This document shows positions 1-7,451 of a DNA stretch of 64,000 nt, piece by piece. Positions within the stretch are counted from its first letter, which is position 1. Each line of letters starts with the position of its first letter. The stretch spans positions 62,001 to 126,000 of the forward strand of contig NZ_KB903654.1 of assembly GCF_000379725.1 (NCBI RefSeq), read 5' to 3'. Under the pieces are notes generated by a model. It ran no database searches. It was not told the origin of the DNA and saw only the letters and a list, made by a program, of their open reading frames with translations. Source of the stretch: Cytophaga aurantiaca DSM 3654. GTDB lineage: Bacteria; Bacteroidota; Bacteroidia; Cytophagales; Cytophagaceae. The position numbers and the translations under genes were made by a program.

Positions 1-362
1 AAAATGCTTTTATCTTTTTTTAAATGAGTAGTTTGAATAAATACCGTGTTTGAAAACTGTTCGGTTAAGCCATATCTATTCAATGCTGTCCAATAAGCTA
101 CTGCTCCTAATTGAACTACAAAAGTTCCTATTGCTAGTTCGTCTCTGAAATTGGCTCTACAATATTTACCTCGTTCTATTCTCGATAATATTTTTTTATG
201 GACGAGATTCTCTACTATTTCATTCACATCAGAGAATCTTTTTCCAACCAATTCTTCTATGTCGAGTAAGCTAAAAATGTCCAATTCTTCCTCATCCAGC
301 ATCAGAATGAAGTCTATTTGCTGTTGTGTTAGATTTTCAGATATATATGTACTTCTAGCCAT
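1..362 (-). CDS. AbiEi-family type IV antitoxin / transcriptional regulator, partial (C-terminus off window)
   Basis: The minus-strand frame is open from ATG at 362-360 to the window edge, about 120 residues. An N-terminal winged-helix-like region (about residues 1-70) is followed by GKYCRANFRDE, then AYWTALNRYGLTEQF and NTVFIQTTH, which is the recognisable arrangement of AbiEi-like antitoxin domains. In that family the protein represses its own promoter and neutralises an AbiEii nucleotidyltransferase toxin encoded downstream; the toxin would lie beyond position 1 and cannot be seen. It is separated from the metal-resistance genes by a terminator and a tRNA-like remnant, so it may belong to a different genetic unit. 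Confidence 0.8.
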   Translation of the reverse strand, partial: MARSTYISENLTQQQIDFILMLDEEELDIFSLLDIEELVGKRFSDVNEIVENLVHKKILSRIERGKYCRANFRDELAIGTFVVQLGAVAYWTALNRYGLTEQFSNTVFIQTTHLKKDKSI

Positions 363-733
363 TACCTTTTATTATATGATAAACCCTAAAAATTGGGGTT
401 TATCGTTTGTCAATAGGTAAATTTAATAATTATTTAGTTAAAATGACAAGTAATTGATTATAAAAATATTAATAGCCAAATTCAAGAAAATAATGGTACT
501 ATATAGATTTAACAACAAAATTGAAACATTCGTCTTTATTTACCCTCTTTTTCAAGTATTGAGATCTTTGATTTTTTGTCCAAAAAGCCGAAGATACCAT
601 GCAGATGAATGGTAGAAAATTTTCCCCTAAATGTAATTCAAGCTGGAAATACCGATAAAACTGACCACCTATTTTACGGGCGAAGAAGTTGAGCTCGTGG
701 TTTGTATTGGGTAGTTTTTCAAATGTATAAATT
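363..733. other. Intergenic stretch without a supported gene
   Basis: An 84-codon minus-strand open frame (499-753) starts inside the loop and arm of a perfect hairpin and shows no recognisable family, so I do not call it. The rest is AT-rich and probably holds the promoter of the AbiEi-like gene. Confidence 0.4.
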
Positions 734-765
734 AAAAGGTCTTGTGTTTGCACACAAGACCTTTT
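734..765. terminator. Perfect 14-bp hairpin terminator
   Basis: AAAAGGTCTTGTGT is followed by a 4-base loop and its exact reverse complement ending in TTTT. The A and T tracts let it work in either direction. On the minus strand it lies directly downstream of a tRNA 3'-end-like sequence, as tRNA/tmRNA terminators do. The same arrangement is seen after tRNA-Pro at 56779-56812. Confidence 0.7.
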
Positions 766-770
766 AATTC

Positions 771-803
771 GTAGACTGGAGGAGCCGAATTTCGAACCAA
801 TTA
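771..803 (-). other. tRNA/tmRNA 3'-end-like remnant, possible island attachment scar
   Basis: Read on the minus strand it contains GGTTCGAA, a T-loop-like core, then ATTCGGCTCCTCCA, like the 3' half of a T-arm plus acceptor stem. The upstream T-stem does not pair, and no D-arm or anticodon arm follows, so it is not a functional RNA. It sits next to a strong terminator and at the change into island genes. A duplicated tRNA or tmRNA end left by integration is the simplest reading, but the source RNA is not in the window. Confidence 0.3.
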
Positions 804-973
804 TTTAATAATTTATTGAAATTTAATCAATTACTACGAATCCCATTTTAAAAAGTGTTACAAAACTATAATCTTATCAAGCAACTATATCGACTATTGG
901 AAGCTGAATATCATTTCACAATGTCTTTAACAATTTTAAATAACTTTTTATCATCCAGTGCAGAACCACCTTT

Positions 974-1387
974 CTATTCATCGTTATCTTCTGGTTTAGG
1001 CTCAACATTAGTTTCAACTTTCGGAATTTTATGTTCTTTTTCATCCCATTCCTGAACCAACCTAACTTCATCTCTTCCTAGCTGCTCATAAAAATTATGA
1101 ACTTTGTCAACAATTTCTTTGGTCAAAGAAGGAGGCATTTCAGCTCCTGACTCAATCTTAGGCTCCTTTTTTTTCTCAGCTTTTGGTTCATCTTTGATTG
1201 CAGGTTTTTCTTCATCAGGTACTTCTTTTACGGATTCTACTTTATCTTCGTGACCAACTTCAGGCTGAGCTTCAACCTTAGTTTCAGGTTTAGAATCATC
1301 TTTTGTTTTAGATTTTATATCCTCCTTTGCTTCGGTTTTGGGTGCTTCTTTTGTTTCAGGTTCTGCTTCACCAATAACTAAAGGCTC
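974..1387 (-). pseudogene. K/E/P-rich open extension in frame with, and directly after, the copB stop codon
   Basis: The copper ATPase stop codon (TAA, 1390-1388) is followed without a shift of frame by 137 sense codons ending at TAG 976-974. The product would be very rich in Glu, Lys and Pro (EAEPETKEAPK; KAEKKKEPKIES) and end in a more ordinary, probably helical segment (KEIVDKVHNFYEQLGRDEV). There is no ATG near its 5' end; the first internal Met is at 1138. It could be a tail of the ATPase cut off by a nonsense change, the 3' end of a different gene whose start was lost, or a readthrough product. I do not recognise the family. Confidence 0.5.
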
Positions 1388-3454
1388 TTAATCATTTTTG
1401 ACCTTGTCACCTGTTCCATTTTTAACTTTTAATAAACTTGCGTTTATAGCAACTACAACAGTACTCAAAATCATTAATCCTGCTCCCATTGCCGGGGTGA
1501 GCATGATGTTCAACTTATAAAGAACACCTGCCGCCAAAGGCAATGCTACTATATTATAACCCGTAGCCCACATTAAATTCTGAATCATTTTTCGGTAAGT
1601 TGCTTTACCGAAAAGAATTAAACTCACAATATCTTTCGGGTTACTATTTACTAAAATTATCCCTGCGGTTTCAGCTGCAATATCACTTCCGCTTCCTACT
1701 GCAATACCAACATCAGCTTGTGCCAATGCAGGAGCATCATTAACTCCGTCACCGGTCATTGCTACAAACTCGCCCTTAGCTTGTAATTCCTTGATTTTCT
1801 CTAATTTTTGATTTGGCAATACCTCTGCAATAAAGCTGTCCATCCCTAATGTCTCACTTACACTCTTAGCAACTTTATTATTATCACCAGTAAGCAATAT
1901 TGATTTGATATGGTTTTCTTTCAAGGTTTTTATAGCTTCTGCTGATTCAGGACGAATTTTATCAGACAAAGCAACATATCCTATCAGTTCGTTGTCCATC
2001 AATACGAATACTATCGTTTCTGTATCATTAGCTGTAAAATCTTTAGGAAGTTCAATATTGTTTTCTTTTAAATAACCCGGACTAACAACCAGTATCTTTT
2101 TACTTTCTACAGTTGCTTCAACTCCTTTACCAGTGATGGCATTAAAATTTTCTATTGATGGAATAACAATTGACAGCTCCTTTGCCTTTTGTAGAATCCC
2201 AGTTGCAATAGGATGTTCGGATTGTTGTTCTAATGCTGATGCCAAACGTATGATTTCATTTTCATTCCGTTCGCTTTTCAATGAAATAATTTTTGACACT
2301 TCAAATTTTCCAACAGTTAGCGTACCTGTTTTATCAAACACTATTGTGGTAATTTTTCTTGAATTCTCAAATGCCGTTCTATTCTTTATCAATAAACCAT
2401 TTTTTGCCGATAAAGCAGTAGACTTAGCTACGACGAGGGGTACAGCTAATCCTAATGCATGTGGACAGCAAATTACGATTACCGTAACCATACGTTCCAT
2501 TGCAAATGCTAATGATTCACCTGTTAAGTACCAAAATAGAAATGTAGAAATACCAGAAACAATTGCAATGAGGGTTAACCATCTCGCAGCCGTATCTGCC
2601 ATCAATTGGGTTTTGGATTTTGATTTTTGTGCGTCCTCTACCAATTTAACTACCTGAGAAAGAAAAGAATCTTTTGCAGCATGAGAAACGGTAACCTTAA
2701 TAGAACCATTTCCATTAATTGATCCTGCAATTACTTTATCTCCTTTTATTTTTTTTACAGGAGTTGATTCTCCCGTGAGCATAGATTCATTTAAATAACT
2801 TTCCCCTTCCAGTATGATTCCATCCGCTGCAACTTTTTCGCCTGGTTTAACAAGGATTATATCATTCTCTTTCAAGGTATCCGTTTTTACATCATGAACC
2901 TTATCGGACATTACCATATGCGCATCGGCTGGCATGAGTTGAACCAATAGCTCTAATTCTCTTGATGCCCCGGCAATGGATTTCATTTCAATCCAATGTC
3001 CTAAAAGCATAATCAAGATAAGGGTTGCCAGTTCCCAAAAGAAATCCTCACCTTTCAATCCAAATACAATTGCAGTGCTATAGATATAAGCAACCGTAAT
3101 GGCAAAAGCAATCAAAACCATCATGCCCGGACTTTTTGTTTTTACTTCATTCACAAATCCTTTTAAGAATGGCCAACCACCATAAAAAAACACACCTGTT
3201 GATAGTCCAAATAAAATATATGGTGAACCTGTAAACTGCCAATCAACTCCCATAAATTTTTGTATCATGGTTGATAAGAGCATGATTGGAATGGTAAGTA
3301 TGAGCACTACCAGAAACCGTCTTTTGTAATCGGCAATCATTGCATGGTGGTCGTGTCCTTCATGTCCCATTGTCGGATTGCTACCTTGTTTCATATTGCT
3401 ATGGTTCATTTTTGAATGATCCATTTCTGGGTTCTTCATTTTTTGTTCTTCCAT
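1388..3454 (-). CDS. copB: Copper/silver-exporting P1B-type ATPase, CopB class (CPH motif)
   Basis: 688 residues. The first 40 residues are a His/Met-rich cytosolic metal-binding tail (MDHSKMNHSNMK, HEGHDHH) instead of an HMA domain. P-type ATPase landmarks occur in order: TGES about 226, intramembrane metal motif CPH about 330, phosphorylated Asp in DKTGTLT about 376, HP about 413, GDGVNDAP about 569. CPH in place of CPC marks the CopB subgroup, which exports Cu or Ag from the cytoplasm. It lies 3 bp downstream of the PPK2 gene on the same strand, so they are probably cotranscribed. Its stop codon is followed by a long in-frame open extension. Confidence 0.93.
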   Translation of the reverse strand: MEEQKMKNPEMDHSKMNHSNMKQGSNPTMGHEGHDHHAMIADYKRRFLVVLILTIPIMLLSTMIQKFMGVDWQFTGSPYILFGLSTGVFFYGGWPFLKGFVNEVKTKSPGMMVLIAFAITVAYIYSTAIVFGLKGEDFFWELATLILIMLLGHWIEMKSIAGASRELELLVQLMPADAHMVMSDKVHDVKTDTLKENDIILVKPGEKVAADGIILEGESYLNESMLTGESTPVKKIKGDKVIAGSINGNGSIKVTVSHAAKDSFLSQVVKLVEDAQKSKSKTQLMADTAARWLTLIAIVSGISTFLFWYLTGESLAFAMERMVTVIVICCPHALGLAVPLVVAKSTALSAKNGLLIKNRTAFENSRKITTIVFDKTGTLTVGKFEVSKIISLKSERNENEIIRLASALEQQSEHPIATGILQKAKELSIVIPSIENFNAITGKGVEATVESKKILVVSPGYLKENNIELPKDFTANDTETIVFVLMDNELIGYVALSDKIRPESAEAIKTLKENHIKSILLTGDNNKVAKSVSETLGMDSFIAEVLPNQKLEKIKELQAKGEFVAMTGDGVNDAPALAQADVGIAVGSGSDIAAETAGIILVNSNPKDIVSLILFGKATYRKMIQNLMWATGYNIVALPLAAGVLYKLNIMLTPAMGAGLMILSTVVVAINASLLKVKNGTGDKVKND

Positions 3455-3457
3455 GAT

Positions 3458-4189
3458 TTATAATTTTGGATATTTGAGTTTAAGTGATTCGAGGTGTTCG
3501 GTAATGATTTTTGCTACAGCGAAGTTGCGATACCAACGCTTATCTGCCGGAATTATGTGCCAAGGATGGTTATTACATTTTTTTATTAGCATATCATACA
3601 CCTGGATGTATTCATTCCATTTATCTGCTGCCTTCTTATCTTCTTTTGCATATTTCCATCGTTTATGTGGCTGGGTAAGCCGTTCCTGAATCCGTTTCTC
3701 TTGCTCTTCCTTTGAAATGTGTAGAAATAATTTCAGTACATGAATATTATTTAAAGCAAGATGCTGCTCAATGGTATTAAACAATTCACAGCGATGATGA
3801 AGATTTTCTTTTGTAAGTTTTTCCATAATAGATGGAACTAGAATATCTTCATAATATGAACGGTTAAAAACCTCTATCATTCCTTTGGCAGGAAAGTGTG
3901 AATAAATCCTCCAAAAAAAATCATGTTGCAACTCTTCTTCCGTTGGCTGCTTAAAAGATTTTACCTGTATGCCCATCGGATTCATGCTTGTCATTACATG
4001 GCGAATGGTTCCGTCTTTCCCTGCTGTATCAACACCTTGAATAATTATAAGGAGTGAAAAACGCGCATCTGCGTAAAAAATATTTTGAAGTTCAAAAAGC
4101 TTTTCATGAAAAGCTTTAAGTTTCTTTTTACATTCTTTCTTAGAATATTTATCGGTCGGTAAAGTAGGAATATTTCTGAGTGCTGTCAT
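3458..4189 (-). CDS. Polyphosphate kinase 2 (PPK2) family protein
   Basis: 243 residues. Walker A-like GVDTAGKDGTIRHV at about 51-64, lid-region residues and the NRSYYED motif near 109 identify a single-domain PPK2. Family members move phosphate between polyphosphate and nucleoside mono- or diphosphates. In this island it lies just before copB and could supply nucleotide triphosphate for the pump or link polyphosphate turnover to metal stress; that is inference. Length is typical of one-domain PPK2 enzymes. Class (ADP or AMP preference) cannot be told from sequence alone. Confidence 0.9.
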   Translation of the reverse strand: MTALRNIPTLPTDKYSKKECKKKLKAFHEKLFELQNIFYADARFSLLIIIQGVDTAGKDGTIRHVMTSMNPMGIQVKSFKQPTEEELQHDFFWRIYSHFPAKGMIEVFNRSYYEDILVPSIMEKLTKENLHHRCELFNTIEQHLALNNIHVLKLFLHISKEEQEKRIQERLTQPHKRWKYAKEDKKAADKWNEYIQVYDMLIKKCNNHPWHIIPADKRWYRNFAVAKIITEHLESLKLKYPKL

Positions 4190-4455
4190 TTTTATTTCGA
4201 TTTGAATAGGTTAAATACTGGTTTTTTATTCATATTTTTTTCAATTCTATTGTAAAATAACTCACGTATGATTTCCAGAATTGCTCTTTCAAAAAACCTT
4301 TTCAATCTTGTAAAAACGATTAACAGACTGATTTTATTTTTATATATTTTTTTTACCTACTTTAAATCCGCCTCAAATCTATACAGCAAATACTACCTAT
4401 TTAATGGCGAAATTAACAATCGTAAACCGATTTTTAGTTTAAGATACGGTACCAT
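4190..4455. other. Degraded intergenic stretch between PPK2 and GAPDH
   Basis: Apart from the PEP-synthase remnant at its right end I see no intact gene here. A 110-codon plus-strand open frame (4268-4600) runs into the GAPDH gene antisense and has no family resemblance. Confidence 0.35.
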
Positions 4456-4554
4456 ATCAAAGGGTGAGAAAATATCAGTTAGTAATTCTAAGTCTCTGTC
4501 GGCACCAAGAGTTTATTGCGTCAAATCATTGGAACCGATTGGGAATCTATCAAA
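4456..4554 (-). pseudogene. Remnant of phosphoenolpyruvate synthase (PEP-utilising enzyme C-terminal domain)
   Basis: Read on the minus strand this gives FDRFPIGSNDLTQ, a TAA stop, then TLGADRDLELLTDIFSPFD. The block GSNDLTQ-x-TLG-x-DRD is a hallmark of the TIM-barrel domain of PEP synthase and pyruvate phosphate dikinase. The stop replaces the usual Leu codon (TTA to TAA), and nothing on either side continues the protein, so only about 33 codons remain. It lies directly downstream of the type II GAPDH gene, suggesting that the original operon carried GAPDH plus PEP synthase. Confidence 0.6.
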
Positions 4555-4573
4555 TTTTCAACTGAATTCAATT

Positions 4574-5605
4574 TCAATAAAACGTTTGTCTAATACCTAA
4601 ACTTTCATTCGTTTTCGCTATAGAGTTCGCAGCTTTTTCTTCCAAGCCTGTTAATGCTCGGATGGCATCAATAGTCTCTGGTATTACTATTGCTTGGTTG
4701 TCCACTACATATGCATAAAATAATTCGTCATTTACTACAGTAAGCATATCTTTCCATATAACCACTTCATACATATCACCATAAGGGCGACCAATTGTAA
4801 GCATCAACTCTTTAATGGTATTATTAGCGGGCAGACCATCACCATATTCAATCATAGCAATGCGAGAAGAACGACTAAATGCATCAAAAACCTCTTCTTT
4901 TGATGCATTTCTAGTTAACTGAATATTCCAGTAATGTAGATGGCTTAATGTTTCCGGAACTTTAACAGCAGCAGTAATAACGTCTAGGGAAGGATCAACA
5001 CTATTGGCATCAGGTCCCTGATGGCTTGGGATTTCTTTTTCAGGAAGCAATGTATTCATGATACCACCCAAATGACTTTCCCAGGCATCGGTTGCCCTGC
5101 GTAATAATGTACCCCTTGCTCTTTTAAGTAAGCCAGCGGTTTTTAGAGCAGTAAGCGTGCGGACAATAGAAGTGGTATTACAGGAAACAACACGGGTGCA
5201 ATCAAGTCCCAAAGCTGTTTCGTAATTATTTTCTGCATTAAACGAATGTCCTGTTACTTCATGCTTTTCACCACCCTCAACAATAAACTTCAACTTTGCC
5301 TGCCGATATTTTTCTATGTTTTTTGCTGCAATACTTTTAGGCGTACAATCCACAATTATATCGCAATTAGCAATAAGGTCATTAAGATTTCCAAGCACTT
5401 TTATACCAGCTTCAACCATTTGTTTTTTGAAGTCATCATTAAAAGCATAAACAGGAATTTTTTTTTGCTCAGTCACTTTAATACGCCAATCTGAAACTAC
5501 ATCACAAATTCCAGCTAACTCCATGTCGTCCTGTAAGGATACAGCATCAGCTACCCGTTTGCCTATAACTCCATATCCATTTATTGCTACTCTTATTTTT
5601 TTCAT
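4574..5605 (-). CDS. Type II (archaeal-type) NAD(P)-dependent glyceraldehyde-3-phosphate dehydrogenase
   Basis: 343 residues. N-terminal Rossmann motif INGYGVIGKRVADAV at about 8-22; catalytic Cys in SCNTTS at about 140; conserved HHxxP-type region replaced here by AWESHLGGIMN and HQGPDA. The overall length and the GYGVIGKRVAD motif match the archaeal class of GAPDH, not the GapA type expected in Bacteroidota glycolysis. It oxidises glyceraldehyde-3-phosphate to 1,3-bisphosphoglycerate. It is probably horizontally acquired. Neighbours PPK2 and a ppsA remnant suggest a small carbon and phosphate metabolism cassette inside the copper island. Confidence 0.92.
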   Translation of the reverse strand: MKKIRVAINGYGVIGKRVADAVSLQDDMELAGICDVVSDWRIKVTEQKKIPVYAFNDDFKKQMVEAGIKVLGNLNDLIANCDIIVDCTPKSIAAKNIEKYRQAKLKFIVEGGEKHEVTGHSFNAENNYETALGLDCTRVVSCNTTSIVRTLTALKTAGLLKRARGTLLRRATDAWESHLGGIMNTLLPEKEIPSHQGPDANSVDPSLDVITAAVKVPETLSHLHYWNIQLTRNASKEEVFDAFSRSSRIAMIEYGDGLPANNTIKELMLTIGRPYGDMYEVVIWKDMLTVVNDELFYAYVVDNQAIVIPETIDAIRALTGLEEKAANSIAKTNESLGIRQTFY

Positions 5606-5720
5606 AATGTATTATCCTCATTTATGTCGTAATGCACATCTCTTTCAATTTTGTAAAATTAAAATCATTCACACATTCTTTATTTTGACATATTCGTTCT
5701 TAAGAATTATTGTAAATCAC

Positions 5721-5927
5721 TTACAAAAGATTTTTCTTCTCCTGGTATTCTTCATTCGTAATTTGCCCAGAAGCAAATCGTTTTTGCAAAATATCAAGTG
5801 GGGAATCTTTTCTCTTTCGCTGGCCTGGAACATCATAAGGCATTGCGAAAATCCAAATCATAAACATTATCCAAACGAACCACCAAACAAGGTGCATTCC
5901 CCAAACGTGATAACCATCGTACATCAT
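5721..5927 (-). CDS. Small membrane protein with C-terminal SHOCT domain
   Basis: 68 residues. One hydrophobic, Trp-rich segment (about 8-30, HLVWWFVWIMFMIWIF) is followed by a basic linker and DILQKRFASGQITNEEYQEK, the short C-terminal (SHOCT) helix pair seen in many small membrane proteins. The function of SHOCT proteins is not settled; they are frequent in bacterial copper-resistance clusters. It lies downstream of the HMA chaperone and the small Lys-rich gene on the same strand. Confidence 0.8.
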   Translation of the reverse strand: MMYDGYHVWGMHLVWWFVWIMFMIWIFAMPYDVPGQRKRKDSPLDILQKRFASGQITNEEYQEKKNLL

Positions 5928-5967
5928 AATTTTAGTTATTAAATAGTTAATTTATTTGTTTAAAAAT

Positions 5968-6141
5968 TTATATTGTAGCTACGGATTTGCTTTTTTTATC
6001 CGTTGTTTTTACAATTTTTTTAATGAATGTTTTAACATCCTTTTCATTTTTTGTGGAGAGTTCTGCTTTGTTAACCGTAATTACTTTTTTAATTGCTACA
6101 AGCAGTTTTTCCCTCAGGGCTTTCCTTTCAACTTTTTTCAT
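5968..6141 (-). CDS. Small Lys-rich protein translationally coupled to the HMA chaperone
   Basis: 57 codons from ATG 6141 to TAA 5968. The start overlaps the stop of the upstream HMA gene as ATGA, a typical coupling arrangement, and this is the main argument that it is real. About one third of the residues are Lys or Arg (MKKVERKALREKLLVAIKKV at the start), with no Cys, no His and no membrane segment, so it is probably a basic helical cytosolic protein. I do not recognise a family. It is too short for most gene finders. Confidence 0.6.
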   Translation of the reverse strand: MKKVERKALREKLLVAIKKVITVNKAELSTKNEKDVKTFIKKIVKTTDKKSKSVATI

Positions 6142-6365
6142 ATGGATATGTTTGAAACATTTTTTTTAATTGTATAATGTCCTGCTTTTTTTAGTTGGCT
6201 TTGTAATTCGTCAACATCAATATCTTTATCCATAGTGATAATTGCTCCTTGCGGATTCAGATGAACTTCAGCTTCTGTAACATCTGGTACTTGCAACAAT
6301 GCTTTTTTTACATTGCTCACACAACCACCACAACTCATTCCCTGTATTGTATATTCCTTTTTCAT
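6138..6365 (-). CDS. Heavy-metal-associated (HMA) domain copper chaperone, CopZ-like
   Basis: 75 residues covering one ferredoxin-like HMA domain. The metal site is GMSCGGC at residues 9-15 (CxxC), followed by the usual helix (VKKALLQVPDV) and the strand-loop-helix second half. No signal peptide, so it is cytosolic; the expected role is passing Cu(I) to the CopB ATPase or to the Csp-like storage protein nearby. It overlaps the next small gene by four bases. Confidence 0.9.
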   Translation of the reverse strand: MKKEYTIQGMSCGGCVSNVKKALLQVPDVTEAEVHLNPQGAIITMDKDIDVDELQSQLKKAGHYTIKKNVSNISI

Positions 6366-6412
6366 AATATTTGTTTTTTAGGTTTTTTTATTATTTCTGA
6401 TACAACGACAAT

Positions 6413-6856
6413 TTATTTCATTTTGCTCATGTCCATTCCTTTCATGTCGCACATACCCATATCATTCATTGATTGCATACTTTTCGGATGCTCTTTCATT
6501 GAACCAATCATCATATTACATTTTGATGTATCCATGTCGCACATTTCCATAGTTTTTCCCATCATGGTTTTGCACATAGCCGTATCGTCCATACACATAT
6601 CCATCATATTACCCATCATTTTTGTTCCAATGGATTTATCTTTTTTCATCATTTCGAATGAAGCTGAGGTAATTTCCTCACCATGTTTTGCTTTCATGGC
6701 AACCATAACTTCTTTCATGTAGGCATCGTTGTCCATAAGTTCTGTAATTACTTTTGCCCTAGTATCTGCATTGCTAATTTCATTTACAGAGTTGTTGCTG
6801 CATTGCGTAAACGAAAATATCGTTGCAACGGCAAATAAGATTGTTGTTGTTTTCAT
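6413..6856 (-). CDS. Met/Cys-rich secreted lipoprotein, probable periplasmic copper-binding protein
   Basis: 147 residues. A signal peptide ends in the lipobox-like FTQC at about 16-19. The mature protein has a conserved-looking helical part (ITELMDNDAYMKEVMVAMKAKHGE) and then a run of Met and Cys pairs (MMGNMMDMCMDDTAMCKTMM, MCDMDTSKCNMM). Met/Cys motifs of this type bind Cu(I) in periplasmic copper proteins. The role is inferred from composition and context. No named family is claimed. Confidence 0.75.
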   Translation of the reverse strand: MKTTTILFAVATIFSFTQCSNNSVNEISNADTRAKVITELMDNDAYMKEVMVAMKAKHGEEITSASFEMMKKDKSIGTKMMGNMMDMCMDDTAMCKTMMGKTMEMCDMDTSKCNMMIGSMKEHPKSMQSMNDMGMCDMKGMDMSKMK

Positions 6857-6874
6857 TTTTGTATATTTAGTTTA

Positions 6875-7150
6875 TTATTTTTTATGGAATGATGCATTGT
6901 ATATACCAGCGATGCAAGCACCGATGAGCCAGCAAAGAATAAATGTTTGCACAAGACCTAAGATTACTTCAATAGCTGAGATATTCATTCTGATTATTGA
7001 AGAAACATCTATGCCATGTAATAATGTATTGAAAAATTTCACTGAACTGTTGTGTCCTAATATAAGCATGACCAATGCACAGCCCAAGTATAACAATGCA
7101 CCTGTTAAACCGAATGCTAAACCGAATTTTCTAATGTTGATGTGATTCAT
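6875..7150 (-). CDS. Small integral membrane protein, DUF5676-like
   Basis: 91 residues. Two hydrophobic segments (about 10-32 and 60-85) with the pattern KFGLAFGLTGALLYLGCALVM and ending in CWLIGACIAGIYNASFHKK, like DUF5676 membrane proteins that recur in Bacteroidota metal islands. No function is known. Its start lies inside the 3' end of the upstream membrane gene (20-bp overlap), so translation is probably coupled. Confidence 0.7.
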   Translation of the reverse strand: MNHINIRKFGLAFGLTGALLYLGCALVMLILGHNSSVKFFNTLLHGIDVSSIIRMNISAIEVILGLVQTFILCWLIGACIAGIYNASFHKK

Positions 7151-7346
7151 GATTTTCTTTTTTAGTGCTTTCAGAATGTTCTTTGTGTTGTCCGTGATGC
7201 ATTGGCATTAATAAATGACATGCAAACATTCCAACTATAAAAATCAGAAAGGTCCAGTTTCCCGTTATACCCAATATTGGCAATAAGAAAATAAGTAACA
7301 GTGGGACTGTACAACCTATAATCATCCAAAAGATATGATTTTTCAT
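7131..7346 (-). CDS. Small two-TM protein with His-rich C-terminal tail (DUF2933-like)
   Basis: 71 residues. Two membrane helices (about 5-25 and 30-48), the second containing MFACHLLMPMHHG, are followed by a cytosolic or periplasmic tail rich in His and charged residues that ends in HESHQH. This is the layout of DUF2933-like proteins of copper clusters. Metal binding by the tail is inference. It overlaps the next gene by 20 bp in another frame. Confidence 0.65.
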   Translation of the reverse strand: MKNHIFWMIIGCTVPLLLIFLLPILGITGNWTFLIFIVGMFACHLLMPMHHGQHKEHSESTKKENHESHQH

Positions 7347-7451
7347 TTTTATGAAATTTTAATTGAAACAAGATGAATGAATCAGATTGTTTTAAAAATG
7401 ATGAAAACCATACTGTGGTATGATTTTCATCATAAATCATTATTAAAATTT

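Noticed and set aside
499-753. 84-codon minus-strand open frame right of the AbiEi-like gene
   Set aside because: Its ATG lies inside a perfect terminator hairpin, the product matches no family I recognise, and base composition is like the surrounding non-coding DNA.
855-1055. 66-codon plus-strand open frame
   Set aside because: It lies antisense to the Lys/Glu-rich extension after copB, whose sequence is far more protein-like.
4268-4600. 110-codon plus-strand open frame
   Set aside because: It runs antisense into the GAPDH gene and over the PEP-synthase remnant; no family resemblance or sensible start context.
5956-6177. Plus-strand open frames over the Lys-rich small gene
   Set aside because: They are Phe/Cys-rich reverse reads of a Lys-rich minus-strand gene, a typical shadow.
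7171-7440. 89-codon minus-strand frame overlapping the His-tail membrane protein
   Set aside because: Out of frame with the well-supported 7131-7346 gene and without recognisable features.
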